A stretch of 64,000 nt of DNA from Pseudomonas sp. KK4 (GTDB lineage Bacteria; Pseudomonadota; Gammaproteobacteria; Pseudomonadales; Pseudomonadaceae), in assembly GCF_001984065.1 (NCBI RefSeq), contig NZ_LYVP01000011.1, positions 1-64,000 of the forward strand. The letters are read 5' to 3'. Positions 18,701-27,140 of the stretch are shown piece after piece. A model generated the notes under the pieces. The model had not been told where the DNA came from. It worked only from the letters and a program-made list of their open reading frames with translations, and did no database searches. A program made the position numbers and the translations under genes. The stretch's first letter is position 1, and every line of letters starts with the position of its first letter.

Positions 18701-20575
18701 CCGGCAGACACCGTCACCGTGCGCCATTCGCCTGCGCTGGTGCAGCGCGCCAAGGAACTCTATCCATTGCATCGTGCGGCGCAGATCGATCGATTCCTGA
18801 GGGCGCTGGGCACCGATGACGTGCTGGCGCTCAGGGCGCTCGAAAGCCTGCGGCTGGAGTATCAGAACATCCGCACGGCGCTGGAACACTGGGTCCATCG
18901 CGACAGCTATTACCAGGAGGGCGATGGCCCCAGGCTCAGGGTGCCGCGACACAGCAAGGCGCGGGCGCAACAGGCGATTCTGCGGGCCTGGCGCAAGGAA
19001 ACCGAGTTCACCCTTGAGGGCGCGCAAGCGTTGTACCGCTTGACGTTCGATGCCCAAACGCTGGGTGACATGCCGGTGATCGTCGGTGACTTCAGCCACA
19101 TCGGCAGGCTGGAGATGAACAAAGTGGGCGGCAGTGCCGGGCTGAACGCTTTTCTGCGCAACTTCACCCAGCTGCGAACGTTGAGCCTGACCGGCAACCG
19201 GTTGACACGTGTTCCTCAGGCGGTAGCGGACATGCCGGCTCTGACGCACATGGACTTGAGCGACAACCAGATTCATCTCACCCCCGAAGCCGTCACAGCG
19301 CTGGCCAGCAAAGCGCATCTGCAAAGCCTCAACCTGAGCTTCAACCCTGGTCTGGGCCGAGTGCCGACGGTCCACTCGCTGCACAGACTGCGACACCTTG
19401 CACTGCGTGCCACCGGGATTACCCAATGGCCGGCAGGCGCGGGCGAACTGCCGGAACTGCAGCACCTGGACTTGCGCGACAACGCCATCGTGGAGATTGC
19501 GCCGGCTGTCTTCAAGGCTCGCTCGGAGTTGAATCAGGGCACCAATGTCGATGGGAATCCGCTGTCAGCGTCCAGCCTGAAAGCGATTGCTGCCTATCAA
19601 CAGGCGCATGGCATCAATCTGGGGGTGATCACGGTCGACTATCGTCCGGTTACCGCTGCGCTGCCGACGCCGGACCCACGGGGCTCCAGATGGATCACCG
19701 GCCTGCCCGTCGCAGAAGTCACCCGTAAGCAGACGCTGTGGACGTCGCTGGCGGCTTACTCATATTCCGCAGACTTCTTCTACCTGCTGGGTCAACTGAT
19801 CAGTACGGCCGATTTCAGGCGGCTGCCGGGTGCCTTGTCGCAACGCGTATGGGATGTGCTCGAGGCGGCGGCAGAAGATGACACCTGGCGGCGCTCGCTG
19901 TTTCAAATGGCGCGCATCGGGCGGGTCAGTGGCGAAGATCCTTCGGCGTTGTTCGCCAATCTGGAAGTGCGCGTCCTGTGTTTTCGAGCCATGGCCGCCG
20001 CGCGCACGGGCACCCGTTCGTTGGAAGGCGAACTGGTGCGTTTGATGAGAGGCCTGTTTCGCCTGCAACAGGTCGAACAGCATGCCCTGAAGGACCTCGC
20101 GACCCGCACCGGTGCCGGTGCGTTCAGTCGCGAACAGGCGCAGGAACTCAGCCTGGCGTATCGCATCGGCCTGGCGCAGCGCCTGGACCTGCCGGCACAG
20201 CCGAACGAAATAAACGTCAGGCTGGACGTCGAGGTCTCGGCCAAACAGCTGGAAGACACCTTCGAGGCCATCGTCAAGGCAGAAACGCCCACTGCATTGC
20301 TGGCGTCGGCCAATGCCCGAGGGTTCTGGTACGAATACCTGGTGACCACTTATCAGAACCAGTTCACCGCCGTCTCCGATCGCACGGTGCAAGGCCTGGT
20401 GCAACTCGAAGCGCAGACCGATCTGCCCCGGGCAACTGCCAGCCAGCGCCTGAAGGCGATCATGGAAAACGACAGAAACCAGAACCAGCAACTGATCCAG
20501 CGCCTGACCAACGAGGCCGTGGCCAGGCATCCGGGGCTGACCCGCGCCAGCCATCCACAGGGAGTGAACAAATGA
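15713..20575 (+). CDS. Giant LRR protein with NEL (IpaH-type E3 ligase) C-terminus, toxin/effector-like
   Basis: A 1620-residue protein. The N-terminal ~1000 residues resemble the dermonecrotic-toxin-like DUF6543 region of Pseudomonas proteins, with two hydrophobic stretches near 401-430 and 460-480 (FASFVPVVGEVMFAVAG). About 1130-1295 are leucine-rich repeats (LSLTGNRLTRVP, LDLRDNAIVEI). From about 1320 the sequence follows the NEL fold of IpaH/SspH ubiquitin ligases, including MRGLFRLQQVEQHA and SQRLKAIMENDRNQ. Where those enzymes have the catalytic CED, this protein reads GED (Gly1407), so ligase activity is doubtful. ATG 15713 has AAGGT about 9 nt upstream. It ends in an ATGA overlap with its paralogue. 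No secretion gene is nearby. Confidence 0.8.
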   Translation: MDVKTSNIKLPALTPAQQGVFFDLIKKQTPGWLLQSSDELRNKLYESLKASFLTRQAALDDLRALKSPQAFCAPLLAKAMSSKLGEPFDVEGVVFQHVRSTSSLLGLRKKLVLPIERDLLTAACENFEESETKPGNYHESSLIYLPERMTGRPNKVLSINPHEFAGLCRALDLGKQYQAHVKALFGDGTQPGALRDKYMACAKDQFEVARHIAMMKKHISTDAYQMLKSVSDASPSIKFGKNTLSFQRLEMFGVKLNGPMFIGPVSESVNEDYRCVVYIPDDPSHPLKEYPSFTRCEVELSNRLKTPDFRNFFLRFIALEDRERFLKGLDAKLLNPPKTPLPASSFYAQVTGFDLSAEMKTDLFLAMYRQRAAQVIADSRLLVVPTGDEDEKSRLARLETYENIGINIALFFASFVPVVGEVMFAVAGFQLLQEVYEGVDSWARGEQEQAADYFFDTLENLILMAAISAGAGAAGKAYKAVRASEFVQGLRTVSVTDGAVRLWKPDLSAYRRPLPLRPGMPFNRQGLVSRNGHRYLPVGSDGYAVQPVPDTGLWTIQSPGRYSPVLETNGAGAWRHASELPQNWTLLTLFRRLGYRNDELSDTQALQVLAVTGLDEKPLRELYVDRRKPMAALIDTARRFRADADITRFIEQMRTPATAPYADADLQLYLLTTLGKWPRTTAVSITDIVGTEVARYGSTAASKTIRINDALLPKGQFHAKLWEALSTDERTLLRGSSDAESGAATRLLTDLIAAKAQSMRLSLFDRLIRRTDILQQEKADPVRKAFDELPASVADELVEHADLGEWQELEAGRLPLRLAEEARRYVQVLRLNRAYEGLFLDASSDQGTYLLVLDTLANLPGWPKDVSVEITEWAVHTEEKPDLGSSEAAYKVHIDAYADRYEASDAKYNLLSRHSGRTRRHFFQTLRESLPAHARKSLGIEADDGGVHLQKKITALALQRRDAIAQVIGIESVRAGYRSPMGLADRPIEQSIALSLPADTVTVRHSPALVQRAKELYPLHRAAQIDRFLRALGTDDVLALRALESLRLEYQNIRTALEHWVHRDSYYQEGDGPRLRVPRHSKARAQQAILRAWRKETEFTLEGAQALYRLTFDAQTLGDMPVIVGDFSHIGRLEMNKVGGSAGLNAFLRNFTQLRTLSLTGNRLTRVPQAVADMPALTHMDLSDNQIHLTPEAVTALASKAHLQSLNLSFNPGLGRVPTVHSLHRLRHLALRATGITQWPAGAGELPELQHLDLRDNAIVEIAPAVFKARSELNQGTNVDGNPLSASSLKAIAAYQQAHGINLGVITVDYRPVTAALPTPDPRGSRWITGLPVAEVTRKQTLWTSLAAYSYSADFFYLLGQLISTADFRRLPGALSQRVWDVLEAAAEDDTWRRSLFQMARIGRVSGEDPSALFANLEVRVLCFRAMAAARTGTRSLEGELVRLMRGLFRLQQVEQHALKDLATRTGAGAFSREQAQELSLAYRIGLAQRLDLPAQPNEINVRLDVEVSAKQLEDTFEAIVKAETPTALLASANARGFWYEYLVTTYQNQFTAVSDRTVQGLVQLEAQTDLPRATASQRLKAIMENDRNQNQQLIQRLTNEAVARHPGLTRASHPQGVNK

Positions 20576-23500
20576 CCAAGGACGAACTGCGCGCGCTGGC
20601 CGAAACCGCGCTGCCACAAACCCCGTGCCAGTACGGCGAACAGATGATCCGCGAACAGTGGGGCACGGACCTCGATCCATTGGCCACGCAACTGGTCACC
20701 CTGCATTACGATGACTGGCTGCGCAGCGAACACGACGGCAGCCACCGGGGGCGGGTGGCGAGTTCGCAGTCCCTGGTGCAGGTGCTGCTGTCCAACTACC
20801 AGACCGTGGGCGATGGACGCTTTGGCGAAACCGCCTTCGGTCTCTACACCCCGCCGGATGTCGGCCCCACCGTGCACATCATGGACGGGCCGCAACCTAC
20901 GGATGACCATCGGACCTACGAAGGCATCTACCGGCGCACCGTGCCGCAGACCTATGGGCCACAGACGCAAGTCAAACTGCGGCCAGCGGACTTCAAGCGG
21001 TGGGTCTGGACGCTGTTTTTCGATGAGCAGTACCAGGCCTATGTCGACAAGACCTGGCCGTCTGACGCGGTGATCACCGGGGGAGGGGCCTGCCCGCTGA
21101 GGACATCGACCAAGGCCGCATTTGTCATGACGGCCTGGCTGCAGCGTCAGGAACATTGCCTGACTGAAAAAGGCCTGCGACTGGCCATGCAGGCGGCAGG
21201 TTTTCCGCCCGGGCAAACCTGGGGCGGGCTGACGATGGCCCGGTTGCAGGCGTCGACGCGCGTGTCGTCGCAGATCGAGGCGAGCAGGCTGAGGATCTAC
21301 CGGTACACCGCCACGGATATCTGGTGCTACCGCGACCGCACCACTGGCAGGATGTTGCTCCATGTTCCCGCAAACTCCTCACCCCTGCATGAGTTCGCCG
21401 ACCGCCACCATTTGCACCGATGGGTCGTGACGCAGGGCAAAAATGCCGAAACCAGACAGGCACTGGCGTTGCATTTCGCCGCTGAAGATCGCCGCGACGG
21501 TACCTTCCATGCCGGCGTCATCACCGCGCTGGAGGGCATGGCGATCTATCCGGATCAGCATCGACTGACCCGGGAGGCCGGCTTCTTCAACAACGACGGT
21601 TATTGGGACCCGAGCGACTACATTGGTTTCGAAATCGCGCCTTCGGATACCGATCCCTTTGCCCAGCTTGTGCTGACCATGAAGCAGGCGGCCCAGGCCA
21701 GTGTCGCAAGCATTCGCAACGATGCCCAAGTCAACCGCGACAACTTGAGCGCGGTCGTCGAACCGATTGTCCATTGGGTCAGCCAATTCGGGCCGTTGGC
21801 GCTGTTTGTTCCGGGGGGCGAGGGGGTGATAGCCCTGGCAGGGCTGATCGATGCCGGTTTTGGCCTGGAACAGGCCATCGAGGGTGAGACCGCCAGCGAG
21901 CGTTCCCAGGGCGTGACTCGCACGGTGTTTGGCGTGCTCAATGCGCTGCCGTTGGCTGCAGGCGTTGCCTCGATCGGTCGTGAGGGCGTGGAAGAGGGGG
22001 TGTTGATCGAAGACGGAATCGTTGGCGGATCCGCTTCAGGGTCGATTGCCGATTCCGCTGTAAGCGCGACGCCGACCCGTGTTGATCTGCTGCGAGGCGT
22101 CGGTGCACCGGCCGACACGTTCAGCGATGAAGTACTGGCGCAGATCGGCAGGGTCAGTGCGGTCGACGACGACATGCTGCGCCTGATGCAGGCTGGACGC
22201 GCGCCGACGCCCTTGCTGGCCGACACCATTCAGCGCTTTCGTATCGATCAGGATGTCGTCGGGCTGGCCGATTCGCTTGTTGCCCGCAGCGAGTTGTTCA
22301 ACAGCCGTTACCAAACCCTGCAAGCGTCCGAACACGAGTGGGTCCGGTTGTTTCAGCGGCAGTATCCGGATCTGCCCAAGGCCGCGGTGGAACAGATGCT
22401 CGACCGTTATGGCGTCGACTTCACCGCCGCGCCTGAGCCGGATCAGGCCAGGGAGCTGTTCAGGCAACTGGACAGCAAGGCCCGCCAGTGCGGGCAGCAT
22501 GTTCGCCTGAACCGGGCGTATGAGGGCCTCTATCTGCGCTCGATCACCCATGCCGAGTCCGACATCCTGGCTCTGCACTCACTGCAAAACCTGCCCGGCT
22601 GGCCCGAAGGCCTGCGCATCGAGGTGCGCGAGGGGTCGCTCGCCGGTCGCCTGCTCGATCGCATCGGGCCGCTCGCTTCCCGTGATTGTCGGGTGGTTGT
22701 CAGGTCGGCAGAGGGCTATCGGGTGAATGGCGCTGTCGTGAGTGATTTTTATGAGGGTATGGCGGGCGTGCTGTCCTTGGAAGAGCGTTCGGCGATGGGG
22801 TTGTTATCCGCCGATCCGGGCGCGCAATTGAAACTGAAAGTCGGCGAGCGACCGTTGTCCCGCTCGGCGTTGATCCTGGGTCTGGGCAGGATGGATTCGG
22901 GGTTGCCCTTCGAGGCCGGGGGTTTGAAGGGCGGTGGCTATCCGGGCACGCCTCAGGACGCGGCCCTGACCTGCCAGGTATTGAGGTTGCAGGTAAAGGA
23001 TATCTACCCCGAATTTTCCGATGGCGAGGCCGAGGCGTTGTTGCAGCGTTTGGAAGGCGGAGCACAGCAGCATATTGATGAGCTGAGGCGACAACTGCAC
23101 CAACTCTACAGGGACATTGACAAGTGGATCGATCGATTGGGAAGAGATATCGACCAGATGGATATCCCGTTCCTGCAAATGGGCGATCCCGGTACTGAAA
23201 ACCTGACTCACGCACAAATTGCCGTACGAAATGCAAGATTGATCCAGGACACCCTGCACCAGGAAGCCAGGATGCGAAACGAACTGGCGGATGAACTGAT
23301 TGATATCTGGAGAAAGCGCGCGCCGCAGCAACCCAGCCACTACTCGGGCAATCATGTGGACGGTTTCGTGATGAACATGAGCCACGAGAACTATCACCGG
23401 CTGCCGAAGTTGAATGTGCGTTTCAACGATGTCGTGCAACTGAATCTGCGAAATTTCCACGTGACCCAGTTTGAGACCCTGGATCGTTTTCTGGAGCGGT

Positions 23501-24375
23501 TCCCGAATTTGCGTGAGTTGAACCTGCAAGACACGGACCTGCGGTTCATCAACATCGACGGCGACCTCGAAAGCCAATTGCCGCCCACCATTGCGCAGTT
23601 GCAGCACCTGACGACGTTGAACCTGCGTGGCACCCAACTGGCCTTTCGGGAAACCACGGCGGCGCAGTTGAGTTCGCTGACCCACCTGCAATCGCTGGAC
23701 CTCAGCGACAACCCGTTGGGCGTCCCGCCGGTGGTGCTGGGGATGGACCGGCTACGTTCGCTGAACCTGAACAACACCGGTATCACACGATGCCCGGTAG
23801 GGATCAAGGATCAGCCCTACCTGACGACCCTCGATTTGCGCAATAACCAGATCCGCCGTGTGCCCCAGGCCGTGCTCAATCAGGCGATCGCCAGGGACCG
23901 GGTGCTGTTGTGGAACAACCCGCTGGATGATGAAGACACCTTGCAACGGCTGGTTGAGCACCGGCAACGAACCGGCATCAACCTGTGGTTGAGTGCGCCT
24001 GGCCAGGACTATTCAAACCCGGCCGCCTGGTTACACGGCATGGAAGAAGGGGCACGCCATGCGCGATTGGAAATCTGGCAGCGTCTGGCACTTCGGCCAC
24101 AGGGCGGGCGGCTTCTGGGGACGATCAACACCCTGAGCCTGACTGCGGATTTCCGGGTCGGTTATTTCGATCTTCGGGCACGGGTCTGGCACTTGTTGAC
24201 CCAGGCCGATGCGTCAGAGGCGTTATGGAGCCGATTGACCCAGGATGTGCGATTGCCGCAGGGGGCATTGGACAACCCGTTCGCCGCGTTCACGGCACTG
24301 GAAGATCGAGCGCGGCTGTACGCCGATTGGGTGGCACTGGGACGGCCGTTTCCGGCAGGAGAGGAGGGCCTGTAG
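20572..24375 (+). CDS. Second giant LRR protein, truncated NEL domain
   Basis: A 1267-residue paralogue of the preceding gene, starting in an ATGA overlap with GGAG 8 nt upstream. Shared stretches such as RLNRAYEGL and NLPGWP show common descent. The N-terminal part is toxin/DUF6543-like with a hydrophobic region near 395-470. LRRs occupy about 950-1120 (LNLRGTQL, LDLSDNPLGVPP, LDLRNNQIRRVP). The NEL-like segment begins near 1143, but the protein ends about 30 residues after the catalytic loop, so most of the NEL fold is missing. The expected CED reads LDN (Leu1233). The stop codon lies inside a REP element, suggesting that the 3' end was lost when the repeat inserted. Confidence 0.78.
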   Translation: MTKDELRALAETALPQTPCQYGEQMIREQWGTDLDPLATQLVTLHYDDWLRSEHDGSHRGRVASSQSLVQVLLSNYQTVGDGRFGETAFGLYTPPDVGPTVHIMDGPQPTDDHRTYEGIYRRTVPQTYGPQTQVKLRPADFKRWVWTLFFDEQYQAYVDKTWPSDAVITGGGACPLRTSTKAAFVMTAWLQRQEHCLTEKGLRLAMQAAGFPPGQTWGGLTMARLQASTRVSSQIEASRLRIYRYTATDIWCYRDRTTGRMLLHVPANSSPLHEFADRHHLHRWVVTQGKNAETRQALALHFAAEDRRDGTFHAGVITALEGMAIYPDQHRLTREAGFFNNDGYWDPSDYIGFEIAPSDTDPFAQLVLTMKQAAQASVASIRNDAQVNRDNLSAVVEPIVHWVSQFGPLALFVPGGEGVIALAGLIDAGFGLEQAIEGETASERSQGVTRTVFGVLNALPLAAGVASIGREGVEEGVLIEDGIVGGSASGSIADSAVSATPTRVDLLRGVGAPADTFSDEVLAQIGRVSAVDDDMLRLMQAGRAPTPLLADTIQRFRIDQDVVGLADSLVARSELFNSRYQTLQASEHEWVRLFQRQYPDLPKAAVEQMLDRYGVDFTAAPEPDQARELFRQLDSKARQCGQHVRLNRAYEGLYLRSITHAESDILALHSLQNLPGWPEGLRIEVREGSLAGRLLDRIGPLASRDCRVVVRSAEGYRVNGAVVSDFYEGMAGVLSLEERSAMGLLSADPGAQLKLKVGERPLSRSALILGLGRMDSGLPFEAGGLKGGGYPGTPQDAALTCQVLRLQVKDIYPEFSDGEAEALLQRLEGGAQQHIDELRRQLHQLYRDIDKWIDRLGRDIDQMDIPFLQMGDPGTENLTHAQIAVRNARLIQDTLHQEARMRNELADELIDIWRKRAPQQPSHYSGNHVDGFVMNMSHENYHRLPKLNVRFNDVVQLNLRNFHVTQFETLDRFLERFPNLRELNLQDTDLRFINIDGDLESQLPPTIAQLQHLTTLNLRGTQLAFRETTAAQLSSLTHLQSLDLSDNPLGVPPVVLGMDRLRSLNLNNTGITRCPVGIKDQPYLTTLDLRNNQIRRVPQAVLNQAIARDRVLLWNNPLDDEDTLQRLVEHRQRTGINLWLSAPGQDYSNPAAWLHGMEEGARHARLEIWQRLALRPQGGRLLGTINTLSLTADFRVGYFDLRARVWHLLTQADASEALWSRLTQDVRLPQGALDNPFAAFTALEDRARLYADWVALGRPFPAGEEGL

Positions 24376-24471
24376 GCGCGAGCTCGCTCGCGATGGACTC
24401 GAGAACACCGCGGGGCATCAGATGCCCCGCGTTTTCGTTAACGACCCTCGCGAGCGAGCTCGCTCCTGCAG
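24371..24471. repeat. REPIN overlapping the 3' end of the LRR gene
   Basis: Left REP 24371-24396 (a TGTAGG...GCTCGCTCGCGATGG variant) supplies the stop TAG of the upstream gene. Right REP is 24446-24471 in inverted orientation. Confidence 0.85.
24409..24436. terminator. Intrinsic terminator inside the REPIN
   Basis: Perfect stem CGCGGGGCAT/ATGCCCCGCG with loop CAG, followed by TTTTCG. It sits between convergent genes and would end transcription of the LRR pair. Confidence 0.85.
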
Positions 24472-24481
24472 TGGGTTCGGA

Positions 24482-24976
24482 TCAGCGACGACGGAACAGC
24501 GGCAGCGGTTCGTCAGTGGCGGCCTGATAGGTCACCGAGAAGTCCTTGAGACCTTCCAGGGCTTCGTACGGGTCTTTGTCCGGGCGAACGGCAAAGGCGT
24601 CGAAGCCGCAGCGGCGCATGTAGAACAACTGGTCGCGCAGCACATCGCCAATCGCCCGCAGTTCGCCTTTGAAACCGTAGCGGTCGCGCAGCAGGCGGGC
24701 GTTGGAGTAGTTGCGGCCGTCGGTGAAGGCCGGGAAGTTCAAGGCGATGACCTGGAACTGATTGGCGTCTTCACCGATGGCCTCGGCTTCTTCATCGGCG
24801 TCCAGCCACACGCCCAGGCCGCCGTCGCGGGCCAGGAGCATGCGGCTGTGTTCGCGCCACAGCTGCAACGGGACAATGTAGTCGTCGCAGTTGGTGATTT
24901 CGTCGATGTTGAAATCCTTGGGCAGCAGGTGCCAGGTTTCGTCGACGACTTCGTTGTTCTTAATGATTCGCTGCAT
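24482..24976 (-). CDS. DUF934 protein, partner of sulfite/nitrite reductase
   Basis: A 164-residue soluble protein of the DUF934 family, which is almost always found next to the ferredoxin-type siroheme reductase. Visible features include GVWLDADEEAE, ALNFPAFTDGRNYS, RLLRDRYGF and FYMRRCGFDAFAV. The family has been proposed to help in sulfite reduction; the mechanism is not known to me. ATG 24976 is preceded by AAGGA. It overlaps the end of the reductase gene by 17 nt. Confidence 0.9.
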   Translation of the reverse strand: MQRIIKNNEVVDETWHLLPKDFNIDEITNCDDYIVPLQLWREHSRMLLARDGGLGVWLDADEEAEAIGEDANQFQVIALNFPAFTDGRNYSNARLLRDRYGFKGELRAIGDVLRDQLFYMRRCGFDAFAVRPDKDPYEALEGLKDFSVTYQAATDEPLPLFRRR

Positions 24977-26618
24977 AGACGCGTTCCTTGAAGAGGTCGA
25001 TGCCAATACGCTGGTAGGTGTCGATGAAGCGCTCGTCTTCGGTACGTTGTTCGATGTACACGTCGATCAGCTTTTCGATCACGTCTGGCATGGCTTCCTG
25101 GGCGAAGGACGGGCCGAGGATCTTGCCCAGGCTGGCGTCGCGGCTGGCGCTGCCGCCGAGGGAAACCTGGTAGAACTCTTCGCCTTTCTTGTCCACCCCG
25201 AGGATGCCGATGTGGCCGACGTGGTGGTGACCGCAGGCGTTCATGCAACCGGAGATGTTCAGGTCCAGTTCACCGATGTCGAACAGGTAGTCCAGGTCGT
25301 CGAAACGGCGCTGGATCGATTCGGCGATCGGGATCGACTTGGCGTTGGCCAGGGAGCAGAAATCACCGCCAGGGCAGCAGATGATGTCGGTCAGCAGGCC
25401 GATGTTCGGGGTGGCGAAACCTTTCTCGCGCAACTCGCCCCACAAGGTGAACAGTTTGTCCTGCTCGACGTCGGCCAGGATGATGTTCTGCTCGTGGGAG
25501 GTGCGCAGTTGGCCGAAGCTGTAGCGGTCGGCCAGGTCGGCGACGGCGTCGAGCTGCTTGTCGGTGATGTCGCCCGGCGCAACGCCGGTCGGCTTCAGGG
25601 ACAGGGTCACGGCCACATAACCCGGCTTCTTGTGCGCCAGGGTATTGCGGGTGCGCCAGCGGGCGAAGCCCGGGTGTTGCTGGTCGAGCGCGGCCAGGGC
25701 GGCGCTCTGGTCGTCCAGTGCCTTGTAGTCCGGGTCGACGAAGTGTTTGGCGACACGATGCACTTCGGCTTCGGTCAGCGTGGTCTGGCCACCGCGCAGG
25801 TGTTCCATTTCCGCATCGACTTTCTGCGCGAAGACTTCAGGCGTCAGGGCTTTGACCAGGATCTTGATCCGGGCCTTGTACTTGTTGTCTCGACGGCCAT
25901 AGCGGTTGTAGACCCGCAGGATGGCGTCGAGGTAGCTCAACAGGTCCTGCCACGGCAGGAACTCGTTGATGAACGCGCCGACCACCGGGGTACGGCCCAG
26001 ACCACCGCCGACCAGCACACGGAAACCCAGTTCGCCAGCGGCGTTGTGCACCGGCTCAAGGCCGATGTCATGGACTTCGATGGCGGCACGGTCGGAGGTC
26101 GAACCGTTGACGGCGATCTTGAATTTACGCGGCAGGTAGGCGAATTCCGGGTGGAAGGTGGTCCACTGGCGGACGATTTCGCACCATGGACGCGGGTCGA
26201 TCAACTCGTCGGCGGCGACACCGGCGAACTGGTCGGTGGTGACGTTGCGCAGGCAGTTGCCGCTGGTCTGGATCGCGTGCATCTGCACGGTCGCCAGTTC
26301 AGCCAGGATGTCCGGGATGTCTTCCACCGCCGGCCAGTTGAACTGCACGTTCTGCCGGGTACTGATGTGGGCATAGCCCTTGTCGTAGTCGCGGGCAATC
26401 TTGGCCATCATGCGCATCTGGCGCGAAGTCAGCTGGCCGTAAGGCACCGCCACCCGCAGCATCGGCGCGAAGCGCTGGATGTAAAGCCCGTTCTGCAGGC
26501 GCAGGGGGCGGAATTCTTCTTCGCTCAGCTCGCCTGCCAGATAGCGTCGGGTCTGATCACGGAACTGCTTGACGCGGTCCTCGATGATCCGCTGATCGTA
26601 CTCGTCGTATACGTACAT
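24960..26618 (-). CDS. cysI: Sulfite/nitrite reductase hemoprotein (CysI type)
   Basis: A 552-residue siroheme and 4Fe-4S enzyme that reduces sulfite to sulfide in assimilation (nitrite is a possible alternative). Ferredoxin-like half-domains alternate with catalytic domains. The cluster cysteines are in CCPGGDFC and SGCMNACGHHH near residues 410-460, and STRQNVQFN is a siroheme-contact motif. The ATG at 26618 has AGGA just upstream and gives the usual N-terminus (YVYDEYDQRI). It forms an operon with the DUF934 gene. Confidence 0.93.
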   Translation of the reverse strand: MYVYDEYDQRIIEDRVKQFRDQTRRYLAGELSEEEFRPLRLQNGLYIQRFAPMLRVAVPYGQLTSRQMRMMAKIARDYDKGYAHISTRQNVQFNWPAVEDIPDILAELATVQMHAIQTSGNCLRNVTTDQFAGVAADELIDPRPWCEIVRQWTTFHPEFAYLPRKFKIAVNGSTSDRAAIEVHDIGLEPVHNAAGELGFRVLVGGGLGRTPVVGAFINEFLPWQDLLSYLDAILRVYNRYGRRDNKYKARIKILVKALTPEVFAQKVDAEMEHLRGGQTTLTEAEVHRVAKHFVDPDYKALDDQSAALAALDQQHPGFARWRTRNTLAHKKPGYVAVTLSLKPTGVAPGDITDKQLDAVADLADRYSFGQLRTSHEQNIILADVEQDKLFTLWGELREKGFATPNIGLLTDIICCPGGDFCSLANAKSIPIAESIQRRFDDLDYLFDIGELDLNISGCMNACGHHHVGHIGILGVDKKGEEFYQVSLGGSASRDASLGKILGPSFAQEAMPDVIEKLIDVYIEQRTEDERFIDTYQRIGIDLFKERVYAANH

Positions 26619-26911
26619 ATAAGTCCTGTTCTCAGGCTTGGGTCGCTCGGATTCAGCTGCGTTTTTTTGCGCTTGCCGCAGTCCAAGAGCCTCTGCAATT
26701 CTGCGCGCACGGCCGCGCACTCCCTACGGAGCCGGGGCAAGATACCAGTTTGCAGTTATGCGCAAAAGTGATGTTTGAATATATGTAAAGAACCAAATCG
26801 CCTAACGGGAAAAGTGATCGGCTAACCCACATTTGTCGTGCGGACAATCATCGTCTTAACTGTGGTCGAGTGTTTATGCAATCACCGATAAAACCGACAA
26901 GAGGCGATGCA
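26619..26911. promoter_or_regulatory. Divergent upstream region of cysI and a small membrane protein
   Basis: About 290 nt, with an AT-richer part from 26745 to 26830 likely to hold the cysI promoter. No firm operator was identified. Confidence 0.35.
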
Positions 26912-27025
26912 ATGAGCAACCCAACCAAAGCAAGGAAAAGCGACAGCACGGTCGATGCCTGGGCGATTCTGTTCCTGATCATTCTGGTCGTTGGCACAGC
27001 GATATTTTGGGTGAGTCATCAGTAA
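26912..27025 (+). CDS. Small single-pass membrane protein, 37 aa
   Basis: ATG 26912 has GAGG 7 nt upstream. The product has a basic N-terminus (NPTKARKSDS), then one hydrophobic helix (WAILFLIILVVGTAIFWV) and a short tail. Charge placement suggests that the N-terminus stays in the cytoplasm. Function unknown. Confidence 0.65.
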   Translation: MSNPTKARKSDSTVDAWAILFLIILVVGTAIFWVSHQ

Positions 27026-27140
27026 AACAATGGTCTGAGCCCTGTTTCGACGATTGTCGGACAAAAACCGGAATAAAAGACGTTTGGTCCAGGTTCGCTG
27101 GCTATAATGCGCGGCGAATTTCCGGGGGCTCGGACAACCA

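Noticed and set aside
15713..24375. Rhs or polymorphic toxin with immunity gene
   Set aside because: No YD repeats, no RHS core motif and no small immunity-like gene follows; LRR and NEL features fit better.
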